Notes under the pieces: model-generated | What the model saw: only the letters and a program-made list of their open reading frames with translations | What the model was told of the DNA's origin: nothing | Databases searched by the model: none | Source: an uncultured Paracoccaceae bacterium | GTDB lineage: Bacteria; Pseudomonadota; Alphaproteobacteria; Rhodobacterales; Rhodobacteraceae | Direction: 5' to 3' | Assembly: GCA_947503925.1 (NCBI GenBank) | Contig: CANNFQ010000001.1 | Coordinates: 124,001-188,000, forward strand | Length of the DNA stretch: 64,000 bases | Program-made: the position numbers and the translations under genes | Shown here: positions 16,911 to 26,293 of the stretch, in pieces | Position numbering within the stretch: position 1 is the stretch's first letter | Layout of the letters: each line of letters opens with the position of its first letter

Positions 16911-18259
16911 ACGTTCAACAACAGATGTTCGCGTTCCCACGGGCTGATCACCTGTAGGAACTCGCTATATTCAGCGCGTTTGACGATGGAATAAACCCGC
17001 ACAAAATCAGGGCCAAGCACATCATGCAGTTCCTTGGCCTCGTCAAACAGATCAAGGGCAGTGAAAAGCCCTTGGGGGATTTCATCTTCGGCCTCGTAAG
17101 CATCGCCTTGCCAGCGCTTGTCAGGCCGGACCTCGTTCTTCATGCCAAGATAGCCGCACGCCAGTGAGGCGGCGATTGTCAGGTAAGGATTGGCATCCAT
17201 CCCCGCCAGCCGGTTTTCGACCCGTCGGGCGGCAGGGTCGGATATTGGAATGCGGATACCCGTTGTCCGGTTGTCGCGGCCCCATTCAAGATTGATCGGT
17301 GCCGCATGGTGGCGGACATAGCGGCGGTAACTGTTCACATAAGGCGCGATCATTGCGATCACGCTGGGCATATGTTCTTGCAGGCCACCGATGAAATGAA
17401 AGAAGGCGTCGGTTTCACCGCCCTGCGGACCCGCAAAAATATTGTGCCCTTTGGCGTCCAGCACCGAATGATGCACATGCATCGCTGATCCCGGCTCGCC
17501 TTCAATCGGTTTGGCCATGAATGTGGCGAAACAATCATGTTTCAGCGCAGCTTCGCGGATCAACCGTTTGAAATAGAACACTTCATCAGCCAGTTTCACC
17601 GGGCTGCCATGGCGCAGATTGATCTCTAGCTGGCCAGCGCCGCCTTCCTGGGTGATGCCGTCAATTTCAAACCCCTGCACCTCGGCAAATTCATAAATAT
17701 CGTCAATGACCGGGCCGTAATCATCTACCGCTGTCATCGAATAGGCCTGCCGCCCTGCGGCGGGTCGCCCCGTGCGCCCCATCATCGGTTCAATCGGTTT
17801 GGCGGGGTCGATGTTGCGCGCAACCAGATAGAATTCCATTTCTGGTGCGACCACGGGGGTCCAGCCCTCTGCCTGATACAATTCCACCACTCGGCGCAGC
17901 ACATTGCGCGGAGCAAAGGGGATGGGCGCGCCTTTTTGGTCAAACGCATCATGGATGACCTGCAATGTGCCATCAGCGGCCCAAGGGGCGGCGGTGGCGG
18001 TGGCCATATCCGGTTTCAGCACCATGTCCGGTTCGACAAAGCCTTCGGGGCCTGCGGCCTCGCCCCAGTCGCCGGTAATAGTTTGAAAGAAGATCGAGTT
18101 GGGCAGGTAAAAATGCCCCTGCTTTTCCCATTTGCTGGCAGGGACCGCCTTACCCCGCGCGATGCCGGGCAGGTCGGCGATGACACATTCCACCTCATCC
18201 AGCCGGTTGGCGGCCAGATAGGTTTGCGCGGCCTCTGGGATGTCATCAATCCAGCTCAT
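16907..18259 (-). CDS. Glutamine synthetase family protein, gamma-glutamylpolyamine synthetase (PuuA) type
   Basis: The protein has 450 residues from the ATG at 18259, preceded by AAAGAGAGCAGGC. Glutamine synthetase motifs are visible: VVAPEMEFYLV, GAGQLEINLRHG, GSAMHVHHSVLDAKGHN and EWGRDNRTTGIRIP. PuuA-type enzymes use ATP to join glutamate to putrescine or other amines instead of ammonia. The HisPQM-type importer directly upstream and the PuuB-like oxidase downstream on the same strand favour this over nitrogen assimilation. The 3' end is translationally coupled to the LAS-peptidase gene. Confidence 0.88.
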   Translation of the reverse strand: MSWIDDIPEAAQTYLAANRLDEVECVIADLPGIARGKAVPASKWEKQGHFYLPNSIFFQTITGDWGEAAGPEGFVEPDMVLKPDMATATAAPWAADGTLQVIHDAFDQKGAPIPFAPRNVLRRVVELYQAEGWTPVVAPEMEFYLVARNIDPAKPIEPMMGRTGRPAAGRQAYSMTAVDDYGPVIDDIYEFAEVQGFEIDGITQEGGAGQLEINLRHGSPVKLADEVFYFKRLIREAALKHDCFATFMAKPIEGEPGSAMHVHHSVLDAKGHNIFAGPQGGETDAFFHFIGGLQEHMPSVIAMIAPYVNSYRRYVRHHAAPINLEWGRDNRTTGIRIPISDPAARRVENRLAGMDANPYLTIAASLACGYLGMKNEVRPDKRWQGDAYEAEDEIPQGLFTALDLFDEAKELHDVLGPDFVRVYSIVKRAEYSEFLQVISPWEREHLLLNV

Positions 18260-18368
18260 GCCTGCTCTCTTTTTGGTGAATGTTCGTGCACTGTGGCGGG
18301 CCGTTTCTGTGTCGGATATCCACCAAACGCTAGCCCTAATGCTGCACCTGCGCAAGCAGGCGGCAATG

Positions 18369-19175
18369 TCAGCGAATAATCTGCGGACGCATGCGCAAAC
18401 GTTTGCGTCTCTCTTGTGGCAGGTGGCGGTTCAGGCGGGCATTGACCAGCCCGAAGATGCCGATCACCACCAATGTCAGCAAGATGAAGTAGCCAGCCAA
18501 AATGGGGTACGGCACAAACGGATTGAACGTCTTGTCGGCAAAGTAATTCGCATAGTAAAGCGCATCGCCGCTTTGCCGAATGATCGGGAAGCCTGCAAAA
18601 TAGACCAGCGTTGTGGCGTGGAACAGAAAGATGGCTTCGTTTGTGTAGGCAGGCCAAGCCAAGCGCAGCATCGTCGGCCAGATCACCCGGCGGAAGCGCG
18701 ACCAGCCGGACAGGCCATAGGCATCCGCGGCCTCAATATCGCCTTTGGGAATGGATTTCAGCGCGCCGTAGAAAATCTCGCCCGAATAGGCGGCGGTGTT
18801 GAGGAAGAGCACAACCAGCGCGCCCGCCCAGGCAGAGGTCAGCGGGCTGAAGACGGGGTAGACCGCTTTGAGGTTGAGGAAGAGGAAATAGGCAAAGAAA
18901 AACTGGATAAACAGCGGCGATCCCCGAAAGACGAAGATAAACCATTCTGATGGTTTGCGGAGCAGCGGGTTGCGTGCCGCCTTACCAAGCGCCACGGCAG
19001 TGGCCAGAAGGAAGCCGGAACAAAGCGCGAGCACACCAAAATAGATATTCCAGATCATGCCGGACCCGATCAGGGTGAATTGCTGGCAAAGCGTAAAGTC
19101 ATTGCGTGGCAACAGGCGTTCGCCAATGCCGATGCTGCGCAGGCCGTAATCGGCGATGGTTTCCCAGCAGCTCAT
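18369..19175 (-). CDS. ABC transporter permease, polar amino acid/polyamine type (HisM-like)
   Basis: The 268-residue protein has about five transmembrane helices. It contains the inner-membrane permease motif of the HAAT/PAAT family: GEIFYGALKSIPKGDIEAADAYGLSGW, cited here in part as GALKSIPKGDIEAADAYG, the EAA loop that docks on the ATPase. FRGSPLFIQ is also typical. It pairs with the HisQ-like permease upstream. A REP pair lies directly before its ribosome-binding site, so its translation may be set separately from the rest of the operon. Confidence 0.9.
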   Translation of the reverse strand: MSCWETIADYGLRSIGIGERLLPRNDFTLCQQFTLIGSGMIWNIYFGVLALCSGFLLATAVALGKAARNPLLRKPSEWFIFVFRGSPLFIQFFFAYFLFLNLKAVYPVFSPLTSAWAGALVVLFLNTAAYSGEIFYGALKSIPKGDIEAADAYGLSGWSRFRRVIWPTMLRLAWPAYTNEAIFLFHATTLVYFAGFPIIRQSGDALYYANYFADKTFNPFVPYPILAGYFILLTLVVIGIFGLVNARLNRHLPQERRKRLRMRPQIIR

Positions 19176-19192
19176 CGGCGTGCGTCCAGGTG

Positions 19193-19260
19193 GAGGTCCC
19201 GGATCAAGTCCGGGACGGGGTCACGCGCGCCGCGCCGTCCCGGACTTGATCCGGGACCTC
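19193..19260. repeat. Paired palindromic element (REP-like), copy 2, inside an operon
   Basis: Two units (19193-19220 and 19235-19260) carry the same TCCCGGA/TCCGGGA hairpins as the element at 16048 but in the opposite relative order. They fill almost the whole 100-base gap between the two permease genes, ending 15 bases from the hisQ-like stop and 17 bases from the hisM-like start. Confidence 0.9.
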
Positions 19261-19275
19261 TAACAGTTGTCACCT

Positions 19276-20082
19276 TCATGCTGCGGCCTTTCGCTGTGCT
19301 TCGCCGCCTGCCGTTGCCTGCCCGTGGGTCAGGCGCGCCATGATCCGGTCCAGCACCATTTCAGAGATTTTGGTGAACAGCAGATAGAAGATCAGCAGCG
19401 CCAGAAAATACCACATCCGCCAGTCAGGATGCGGGTAGTCGGTGAATTGCGGCTGCTTGGCCCCACCCAATTCGCGGGCCCAATAAACGATATCTTCGAC
19501 ACCCAGCAGGAACAGCAATGGCGTGGCTTTGATCAGCACCATCCACAGGTTTGACAGGCCTGGCAGAGCATAGACCCACATTTGTGGCACCAGCACCCGC
19601 CGGAATGTCTGGCGACGGGACATGCCGTAAGCTTCTGCCGTTTCCAATTGGCCTTTGGGGACAGCGCGCATGGCACCGAACAACACATTGGCAGCAAAAG
19701 CCCCAAAAACGATGGCGAAGGTGAGGACAGCCAGAAAGAAACCGTAGGTTTCATGCACCCATTGCGGCGCGTTGCCCAGCGGCAGTTTGGCGATGTTGCA
19801 GACCACAAAATCATTGCCTTGCCAGACAGGATCGGCCCAGTCGGGGCATTTGATGCGGTGGCGGATATATTCAAATGCCTGATCAAGCGCGATGACGAAG
19901 AACAGGAAAAAGGCAATGTCAGGGATGCCGCGCACAATGGCGATATATGTTTTGCCAAACCAGCGTAGCGGTGCGACATGGCTGCGCGCAGCCAAGGCAC
20001 CACCAAACCCAAAGGCAAGTGCCACCGGTGCGGTAATCGCCAAAAGCAACAGAACCGTGCCGACCGCGTAATAGATCGACAT
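19276..20082 (-). CDS. ABC transporter permease, polar amino acid/polyamine type (HisQ-like)
   Basis: The 268-residue protein has the motifs YIAIVRGIPDI and GAMRAVPKGQLETAEAYGMS, the EAA loop of PAAT-family permeases. Between the early helices it has an extra segment of about 45 residues (around residues 72-115, with two cysteines) that is longer than in HisQ of enterobacteria. The operon order is ATPase, binding protein, HisQ, HisM. The operon's later PuuA-like gene suggests a basic amino acid or polyamine substrate. Confidence 0.9.
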   Translation of the reverse strand: MSIYYAVGTVLLLLAITAPVALAFGFGGALAARSHVAPLRWFGKTYIAIVRGIPDIAFFLFFVIALDQAFEYIRHRIKCPDWADPVWQGNDFVVCNIAKLPLGNAPQWVHETYGFFLAVLTFAIVFGAFAANVLFGAMRAVPKGQLETAEAYGMSRRQTFRRVLVPQMWVYALPGLSNLWMVLIKATPLLFLLGVEDIVYWARELGGAKQPQFTDYPHPDWRMWYFLALLIFYLLFTKISEMVLDRIMARLTHGQATAGGEAQRKAAA

Positions 20083-20166
20083 ATGCTTACCTGTTGTCAG
20101 GTAGCAGCTAAGCCATTGAAATCCATCTAGGGTGGCGGGATCAGTACAGTAGCTAAAAATGAGATG

Positions 20167-20210
20167 TCACCAAAGGTGAGGGGCCAAGGGCACGCGAACG
20201 CACCCTTGGC
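20167..20210 (-). promoter_or_regulatory. Two intercistronic hairpins after the binding-protein gene
   Basis: GCCAAGGG (20183-20190) pairs with CCCTTGGC (20203-20210) around a 12-base loop, starting 8 bases past the stop of the binding-protein gene. A smaller hairpin, TCACC-AAA-GGTGA, follows at 20167-20179. There is no T tract. Such hairpins often protect the upstream binding-protein mRNA and reduce expression of the permease genes. Confidence 0.55.
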
Positions 20211-20217
20211 GATTATC

Positions 20218-20943
20218 TTAGAATGTTTCGGAATCAGGCAACCACTTGGTGATCAGCGCGTTAAGCGAGCCGTCTTCTTTCATTGATGCGATTGCAGCGC
20301 TGAATTTGTCGCGCAATTCGGTATCGCTTTGACGCACACCCATGCCGATACCGCCGCCGATCAGGACGTCTTCACCGATGATCGACAGGTCTGCGTCAGC
20401 TTCTGCAACGGGCAGCAAGAATGCTTTGTCAGCCAGAACGGCATCCGCTTCGCCATTTTTGACGGCTGCGATGGTTTCATCGGGGGTCGCGAATTCAAGC
20501 AGTGTTGCACCTTCCATGCTGGCGACATGGCTGGCCTGAATGGTGCTGGCCTGTGCCGCGATCACGGCGCCGGACAAATCCACCTCGCCCAGGCCAAGGA
20601 AGGCTGATGGATCGGGCAATGTGTATTGCTCTGAAAAATCAATGACTTCCTTGCGTTCATCGGTGACGGACATGCCCGCGATGATCGCATCATAGTTACC
20701 AGATACGAGGTTCGGGATAATGCTGTCCCATTCATTTGTCACCCATTCACAGGTCAGTTCGGCGCGTGCGCAAACCTCATCGCCCAGCTCGCGCTCAAAC
20801 CCGTCAACTTCACCAGCGTCATTGATGAAGTTATACGGAGGGTAGGCGCCTTCGGTGCCCAGACGGACAACGGAGTGGCCATCAGCCATTGCCATGCTAC
20901 CCAGAAGGGCCAAGGCGGCAGTACTCAGGATCAGGTTTTTCAT
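20218..20943 (-). CDS. Periplasmic substrate-binding protein of the polar amino acid ABC family
   Basis: The protein has 241 residues from the ATG at 20943, with GGGAGAAACCTG upstream. Residues 1-21 are a signal peptide (MKNLILSTAALALLGSMAMA). The SBP_bac_3 fold is evident from RLGTEGAYPPYNFINDAGEV, GFERELGDEVCARA, YDAIIAGMSVTDERKEVIDFS and the C-terminal ALITKWL. The ligand is probably a basic or polar amino acid, or an amine, judging by the neighbours. It lies between the ATPase and the permeases. Confidence 0.92.
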   Translation of the reverse strand: MKNLILSTAALALLGSMAMADGHSVVRLGTEGAYPPYNFINDAGEVDGFERELGDEVCARAELTCEWVTNEWDSIIPNLVSGNYDAIIAGMSVTDERKEVIDFSEQYTLPDPSAFLGLGEVDLSGAVIAAQASTIQASHVASMEGATLLEFATPDETIAAVKNGEADAVLADKAFLLPVAEADADLSIIGEDVLIGGGIGMGVRQSDTELRDKFSAAIASMKEDGSLNALITKWLPDSETF

Positions 20944-20968
20944 CAGGTTTCTCCCAGTTTGATGATTC

Positions 20969-21742
20969 TTATGAAACGGTGGCGGATAGGAACCCACGCA
21001 ACCGGTCGGTTTTTGGATTGCTGAAAAGCGTATCAGGTGGCCCCTGTTCAGCGATCTTGCCTTCATGCAGGAATACCACATGGTCGCTGACATCAGCAGC
21101 AAGACGCATGTCGTGGGTCACGATGATCATTGTGCGCCCTTCTATGGCCAGGTCCTTGATCACTTTGACAACCTCTTGTTCCAGTTCAGGATCAAGCGCG
21201 CTGGTCGGTTCGTCAAATAGCAGTGCCTTGGGTTCCATGCAAAGGGCGCGGGCGATGGCGGCGCGTTGTTGCTGACCACCCGACAGCTGGGCGGGATAGA
21301 CATCACATTTGTCGCCGATGCCGACTTTGGCCAGATATTTGCGGGCTGACGCCTCGACCTCTGCCCGGTCGCGCTTCAACACGGTCACCGGTGCTTCCAT
21401 CACGTTTTGCAGGATGGTCATATGGGCCCAAAGGTTGAATTGCTGAAACACCATCGACAGGTTGGTGCGAATGCGGATCATCTGGGCGTGGTCCCCCGGA
21501 TGGCGCCCAGGCCCATTGCCTTTCCAGATGACGGGTTCACCGCAGAAAAGAACCTCGCCCTGTTGGCTGTCCTCTAGTAGGTTGGCGCAGCGCAGAAGGG
21601 TCGATTTGCCCGAACCTGATGATCCAATCAAAGATACGACATGGCCAGCCGGGGCAGTGATGTCCACGCCTTTGAGCACTTCAAGCGCCCCGTAGGACTT
21701 GTGCAAATCGCGGATTTCGATAACGGGGGTGGCGTCGGTCAC
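20969..21742 (-). CDS. ABC transporter ATPase, polar amino acid type (HisP-like)
   Basis: The 257-residue ATPase has a Walker A at GSSGSGKSTLLRC, the Q loop VFQQFNLWAHMT, the signature LSGGQQQRAAIARAL, Walker B LLFDEPTSALDPEL and the H loop IIVTHDM. It is the first gene of the importer operon, 25 bases before the binding protein. The close match to HisP/GlnQ makes the transporter class firm; the substrate is inferred from context. Confidence 0.94.
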   Translation of the reverse strand: MTDATPVIEIRDLHKSYGALEVLKGVDITAPAGHVVSLIGSSGSGKSTLLRCANLLEDSQQGEVLFCGEPVIWKGNGPGRHPGDHAQMIRIRTNLSMVFQQFNLWAHMTILQNVMEAPVTVLKRDRAEVEASARKYLAKVGIGDKCDVYPAQLSGGQQQRAAIARALCMEPKALLFDEPTSALDPELEQEVVKVIKDLAIEGRTMIIVTHDMRLAADVSDHVVFLHEGKIAEQGPPDTLFSNPKTDRLRGFLSATVS

Positions 21743-21849
21743 GTGTGGCAGCTTCTTTTCATTCCGTCGCGCAGTAGTGCCTATTTCTGCACCATTTGCA
21801 ACGTGTTGCTTTTTGGTGACGAAGCGTCAAGCAGATGATGCAGTTTGCC

Positions 21850-22290
21850 TCAGGACCCGTTGGTGATGCGAAGCCGTGCCGTGTGGCTCTCCTGATCGGT
21901 GATGCCCAGCAAGGACACGACCATGCGCATCAGGCTATCCTCTGCCTCGTCCCGGACCCCGTCGGCCATCACCACGGACCACATGTCAGCCACAACCGAC
22001 AGCCGATCCTCGTGGCCAACCGCATCCTTGATGGCACGGGTAAAGCGGACAGTGTCTGGGGCTTCGGCCTCCAGCGTCTCGCAATCGGCGCGCAATTGGG
22101 CGGCTTGCGCCGGACCAATCCCATAGCGCGCCATCAGCGCCTGATCGATCTGCGCAATCTCGACCGGGGCATAATCCCCGTCGGATCGCGCGATGCGAAC
22201 CATCAACGCGCCAAGCGCCAGCCTTGCATCCGGATCAGGAAGCTTTTGGGGTTCAGGGGCGGTTAGACGCCGAAGAAGATCTGCAAACAT
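21850..22290 (-). CDS. TerB-family protein
   Basis: This is a 146-residue helical protein. The pattern ALGALMVRIARSDGDYAPVE, then a second DMWSVVMADGVRDEAEDSLM repeat about 70 residues later, matches TerB/DjlA-type domains with paired acidic metal-binding helices. Family members are linked to tellurite resistance and membrane stress, but the biochemical role is unknown. It lies 17 bases downstream of rlmJ on the same strand and is probably co-transcribed. Confidence 0.82.
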   Translation of the reverse strand: MFADLLRRLTAPEPQKLPDPDARLALGALMVRIARSDGDYAPVEIAQIDQALMARYGIGPAQAAQLRADCETLEAEAPDTVRFTRAIKDAVGHEDRLSVVADMWSVVMADGVRDEAEDSLMRMVVSLLGITDQESHTARLRITNGS

Positions 22291-22307
22291 CTCGTCAACA
22301 TAGGTGT

Positions 22308-23087
22308 CTATGCCGCATTGTGAAAGAGCTTGGTCAGACGCGCGCCCTCTGCGTCAAAACCATAGGGCGGGTGTACGATGAACATCCCCGACCCGATCAT
22401 CCCATGTCCGGGACGGGCGGGGGGAAAGCTGACCTCATGCACGATGCTGTCAGGAATGGCGCTGCGCAATGCACCAACCATGGGCACATGGGCATCATTT
22501 GTCAGGATCGGATACCACAGCATCAGAACGCCAACACCCCATTTGCGATGCAGCTTGGCGATATTGGCCGGAATGGTCTGATAGTCGGTTTTTACCTCAT
22601 AGGACGGATCGATCAGCATCAGGCCACGGCGTGGCTGTGGTGGGCACAGCGATTGGGCCATCTCCCAGCCATCCTTTTGACGGCAGATACTGCCATAGGG
22701 GGCCATATTGGCCTTGAGTGCCGCAAATTCCTGCGGATGCAACTCGGATAGATGGATATCATCCATCGGGCGCAACAGCTCTGCCGCGATCAGGGGCGAA
22801 CCGGGATAGGCGTGTTTGCCATGTTTGTCGCGGATGCGGGCCAGCACCTGCGCATAAGGGTGATCAGCAGCAAACCAGTCAGCTGCGATGGTGATGCCTT
22901 TTTTAGCCTCACCTGTTTTTTGTGCGGCCGCATCAGTCAAATCATAAAGGCCCCGGCCTGCATGGGTTTCCAGATATGACAGCGGTTTGTCCTTGGCCGT
23001 CATATAGGCAAGGACCCAGGCGAGGATGCTGTGCTTATGCACATCTGCCAGGTTTCCGGCGTGATAGCTGTGCTGATATGACAGCAT
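22308..23087 (-). CDS. rlmJ: 23S rRNA (adenine2030-N6)-methyltransferase
   Basis: The 259-residue protein begins MLSYQHSYHAGNLADVHKH, the hallmark RlmJ N-terminus. The SAM site is LSYLETHAGRGLYDL, and the catalytic motif appears as LMLIDPSYEVKTDY (DPPY-type, here DPSY). HPQEFAALK and AGSGMFIVHPPYG match the C-terminal core. It methylates A2030 of 23S rRNA. Confidence 0.93.
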   Translation of the reverse strand: MLSYQHSYHAGNLADVHKHSILAWVLAYMTAKDKPLSYLETHAGRGLYDLTDAAAQKTGEAKKGITIAADWFAADHPYAQVLARIRDKHGKHAYPGSPLIAAELLRPMDDIHLSELHPQEFAALKANMAPYGSICRQKDGWEMAQSLCPPQPRRGLMLIDPSYEVKTDYQTIPANIAKLHRKWGVGVLMLWYPILTNDAHVPMVGALRSAIPDSIVHEVSFPPARPGHGMIGSGMFIVHPPYGFDAEGARLTKLFHNAA

Positions 23088-23211
23088 TTACGTGTCCTTT
23101 GCTGGGGCGTCTGGGCTGAGGTAACGATAAAGCGATTGCTGGCCAAGGGGGTTGTTGTCAGGGGGGAACACGCTATCCTTAAGGATAAGTTTTTAGGACG
23201 GGACCAACATC

Positions 23212-23958
23212 ATGCGCCTGCGGATCTTCAGCGTGGTTGCAGCTATTGCGGCGGCGCCAGCATTGGCGCAAGAGACCGGCGATGGCGTAACGTTTCGGTT
23301 TGGCATCGGCCCGCAGGTCGGCCCGGAGTATTTTGGTGCCGAAGATAGCAATATCACCCCCACCGGCAGATTTGAGCTGGAACGGTTGCAATTCGGCGGG
23401 CAAAGCTTCGGCGGCGGAGACAGCACCGGGCTCGGCTTTGGCGGGTCAGTTGGTTTTGTCGGCGCGCGGGACGCGGATGACTATTCCGAATTGGAGGGTC
23501 TGGAGGATATCGATCCTTCGCTGGAACTCGGTGGTGGGCTGCGGTTTCGCCAACCCGCTTATGACCTGTTTGCCAATCTGCGTTACGGCGTAATCGGCCA
23601 TGAATCGTTGGTGGGCGAGGTTGGGGGTGATGTGATCTATCGGCCAACTGAGCAGCTGACATTGCGGGCGGGGCCACGGATTTTGTGGGGCAGCGATGAT
23701 TATGCCCAGACCTATTTTGGGGTCAGTGATGCCGAAAGCGCAGCCAGCGGTTTTGAAGCCTTTGATGCGGGCGGCGGTATTCTGCGGCAGGGGGTCAAGG
23801 CAGAGGCCAATTACCAATTCAACGATGATTGGGGACTGGTGGGCACGATCCAATATGACCAGCTGCGTGATGATGCTGCCGATAGCCCAATCACCCAGAG
23901 CGAAGAACAACTGACGGGTAGCATTGTGCTGACACGGAAAGTTACGTTCGGATTTTGA
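23212..23958 (+). CDS. MipA/OmpV-family outer membrane protein
   Basis: The 248-residue protein has an N-terminal signal peptide (MRLRIFSVVAAIAAAPALA). The mature sequence is rich in alternating aromatic and glycine beta-strand patterns and ends in VTFGF; a terminal Phe is typical for Bam-dependent outer membrane proteins. FGIGPQVGPEYFGAEDSN and a terminal KAEANYQFNDDWGLVGTI region match MipA/OmpV, scaffold or porin-like proteins. The specific role is unknown. Confidence 0.85.
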   Translation: MRLRIFSVVAAIAAAPALAQETGDGVTFRFGIGPQVGPEYFGAEDSNITPTGRFELERLQFGGQSFGGGDSTGLGFGGSVGFVGARDADDYSELEGLEDIDPSLELGGGLRFRQPAYDLFANLRYGVIGHESLVGEVGGDVIYRPTEQLTLRAGPRILWGSDDYAQTYFGVSDAESAASGFEAFDAGGGILRQGVKAEANYQFNDDWGLVGTIQYDQLRDDAADSPITQSEEQLTGSIVLTRKVTFGF

Positions 23959-23998
23959 TCGACCTTGCGCAGCCCAGACGTTCGAAAAAAGTCTGATA

Positions 23999-24057
23999 AA
24001 ATCTTTTAAAAGATTTCGCCCAATTCCTTTGAAAGGAATTGGCATCGCCCCGGCGAT
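23999..24057. terminator. Cluster of three perfect inverted repeats between convergent mipA-like gene and pyrG
   Basis: The three elements are an 18-base palindrome AAATCTTTTAAAAGATTT (23999-24016), an 11-base-arm hairpin CCAATTCCTTT-G-AAAGGAATTGG (24020-24042), and ATCGCC-CC-GGCGAT (24044-24057). The last one touches the pyrG stop codon. The first behaves as a terminator on both strands (A/T arms). A bidirectional terminator is the simplest reading, but three tandem perfect hairpins are more than needed. Confidence 0.7.
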
Positions 24058-25700
24058 CAGACCAGCCGTGATGTATCCACCGCCGCCCGGACGAAATCAG
24101 CAAAAAGCGGGTGCGGCGCAAAGGGTTTGGATTTCAGTTCCGGATGGAACTGCACCCCGATGAACCATGGATGGTCCTGCCATTCGACAATCTCGGGCAG
24201 TTTGCCGTCGGGCGACATGCCGGAAAACTGCAAACCTGCTTTTTCAAGTGTCTCGCGATACTTCACATCGACCTCATAGCGGTGCCTGTGACGTTCCTCG
24301 ATGGCTGTGTCGCCGTAAACTGCCGCCACTTTTGACCCTGCGGTCAGTGTCGCGTTATAGGCCCCCAGACGCATCGTGCCGCCTTTGTCATCATCGGCCT
24401 TGCGGGCGACCGTGTGATTGCCCTGCACCCATTCCTTGAGGTGATAAACCACCGGTTCAAAACGCTTTTTTCCTGCCTCATGGTCAAATTCCTCTGACCC
24501 GGCCTTGTCCATGCCCGCGACGTTCCGAGCCGCCTCAATCACGGCCATTTGCATGCCCAGGCAGATACCAAGATAAGGGATTTTCTTTTCACGGGCGAAT
24601 TGGGCCGCTTTGATCTTGCCTTCGGTGCCACGTTCGCCAAATCCGCCGGGGACAAGGATTGCGTGGAACCCTTCCAGGTAGGGGGCGGCATCTTCGCGGT
24701 CAAAGAGTTCGGCATCTACCCATTCGATCTTGACCTTCACCCTGTTGGCCATGCCGCCATGGGTTAGCGCCTCTGCGATGGATTTATAGGCATCTTCGAG
24801 CTGGGTGTATTTGCCGACGATGGCGACCTTCACCTTGCCTTCGGGGTTGTGGATACGATCATAAACATCATGCCAGACGTCCAGTTTTGGTGCCGGTGCG
24901 GGGGAGATTTCAAAGGCGTCCAGCACCGCCTGATCAAGCCCCTGTTCGTGATAGGCCAACGGGGCTTCATAGATCGATTTCAGATCATAGGCGGCGACAA
25001 CGCATTGCTTGCGGACGTTACAGAACAGGGCAATCTTTTCGCGTTCCTTTTCCGGGATCGGCTGTTCGGACCGGCAGACAAGGATATCGGGGGCGATCCC
25101 GATGGATTGCAGTTCCTTCACGCTGTGCTGTGTCGGCTTGGTTTTCAGCTCACCCGACGCGGCCAGATAGGGCAGCAATGTCAGATGCATGAAAATGCAC
25201 TGGCCGCGCGGTTTGTCATGGGCGAATTGACGGATGGCTTCGAAAAAGGGCAGACCTTCGATATCGCCGACAGTGCCGCCAATCTCACATAGCATGAAAT
25301 CGACCTCATCTTCGCCAATGGCGATGAAATCCTTGATCTCATTGGTTACATGGGGAACCACTTGAATGGTTTTGCCGAGGTAATCGCCGCGCCGTTCCTT
25401 TTCCAATACGTTGGAGTAGATCCGCCCGGAACTGACCGAATCCGTTTTACGGGCGGGAACACCGGTGAAGCGTTCGTAATGGCCAAGGTCCAGATCGGTT
25501 TCGGCCCCGTCATCTGTCACGAAAACCTCGCCATGTTCAAAAGGGGACATCGTGCCGGGGTCAACGTTCAGATAGGGGTCAAGCTTGCGTAGACGGACGG
25601 AGAAGCCGCGCGCCTGTAAAAGCGATCCCAAAGCGGCCGATGCCAACCCTTTGCCAAGCGATGACACAACGCCGCCGGTAATGAAAATGAATCGCGCCAT
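24057..25700 (-). CDS. pyrG: CTP synthase
   Basis: The 547-residue enzyme aminates UTP to CTP using glutamine. The N-terminal synthase domain begins [20 protein letters not shown] and contains [21 protein letters not shown], cited here as [19 protein letters not shown]. The C-terminal glutaminase domain has [19 protein letters not shown] with the nucleophilic Cys and a late [10 protein letters not shown] with the His. The downstream position relative to secG is usual in this family of bacteria. Confidence 0.97.
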   Translation of the reverse strand: MARFIFITGGVVSSLGKGLASAALGSLLQARGFSVRLRKLDPYLNVDPGTMSPFEHGEVFVTDDGAETDLDLGHYERFTGVPARKTDSVSSGRIYSNVLEKERRGDYLGKTIQVVPHVTNEIKDFIAIGEDEVDFMLCEIGGTVGDIEGLPFFEAIRQFAHDKPRGQCIFMHLTLLPYLAASGELKTKPTQHSVKELQSIGIAPDILVCRSEQPIPEKEREKIALFCNVRKQCVVAAYDLKSIYEAPLAYHEQGLDQAVLDAFEISPAPAPKLDVWHDVYDRIHNPEGKVKVAIVGKYTQLEDAYKSIAEALTHGGMANRVKVKIEWVDAELFDREDAAPYLEGFHAILVPGGFGERGTEGKIKAAQFAREKKIPYLGICLGMQMAVIEAARNVAGMDKAGSEEFDHEAGKKRFEPVVYHLKEWVQGNHTVARKADDDKGGTMRLGAYNATLTAGSKVAAVYGDTAIEERHRHRYEVDVKYRETLEKAGLQFSGMSPDGKLPEIVEWQDHPWFIGVQFHPELKSKPFAPHPLFADFVRAAVDTSRLV

Positions 25701-25860
25701 TGGCTGGGAACCCCCGTGAAAACATCCAAAATCTGTGGGAAAGCGAACCCGGAAATTCGCATCATCACGGGATTTGACTAATACCGGATTCGGGTGAAAA
25801 GCGCAACCGGTGACGCAACATCATGTTGCAGAACGTAACCGTGCTGCAACCCCTTGTGGT

Positions 25861-26217
25861 TCAGTCGCCTGATGGCACCAAAGGTGCATCATCTGCCGTT
25901 GGCGGCAGCAGGCTGTCGCCCAGATCAGGCAGTGCGGCCCCATCATCGCCTTGTTCAATGCCCAACCGGTCAACCACAGATGCGCCTGCGGATTTTTCGG
26001 CCGCGATCAATGTCAGCGCGATAGATGTGCAGATAAAGGCCACAGCCAGCATCCATGTAAACTTTGCAACGGCACTTGCAGGTGGGCGCCCGCCAGATGT
26101 GCCGGCCCCGCCGCCGCCGCCGATCCCCAGACCGCCACCTTCGGACCGCTGCAACAGCACGGTACCAATCAGACTCAGTGCCAGGATCAGATGGATGATG
26201 AGGATAACGTTTTCCAT
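25861..26217 (-). CDS. secG: Protein translocase subunit SecG
   Basis: The 118-residue protein starts MENVILIIHLILALSLIGTV, the first SecG helix, followed by VLLQRSEGGGLGIGGGGG, the family's conserved cytoplasmic loop, and a second helix (FTWMLAVAFICTSIALTLIA). The C-terminal tail is acidic and longer than in E. coli, as seen in other Rhodobacteraceae. It joins SecYE in the inner membrane. Confidence 0.94.
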   Translation of the reverse strand: MENVILIIHLILALSLIGTVLLQRSEGGGLGIGGGGGAGTSGGRPPASAVAKFTWMLAVAFICTSIALTLIAAEKSAGASVVDRLGIEQGDDGAALPDLGDSLLPPTADDAPLVPSGD

Positions 26218-26293
26218 GTGGAGCCTTTCGGGGCATTCGCGAACAAGCGGTATCTAAAAGCTGCCGACCCGTCCCGCAACCCCCGAAAAGCCC

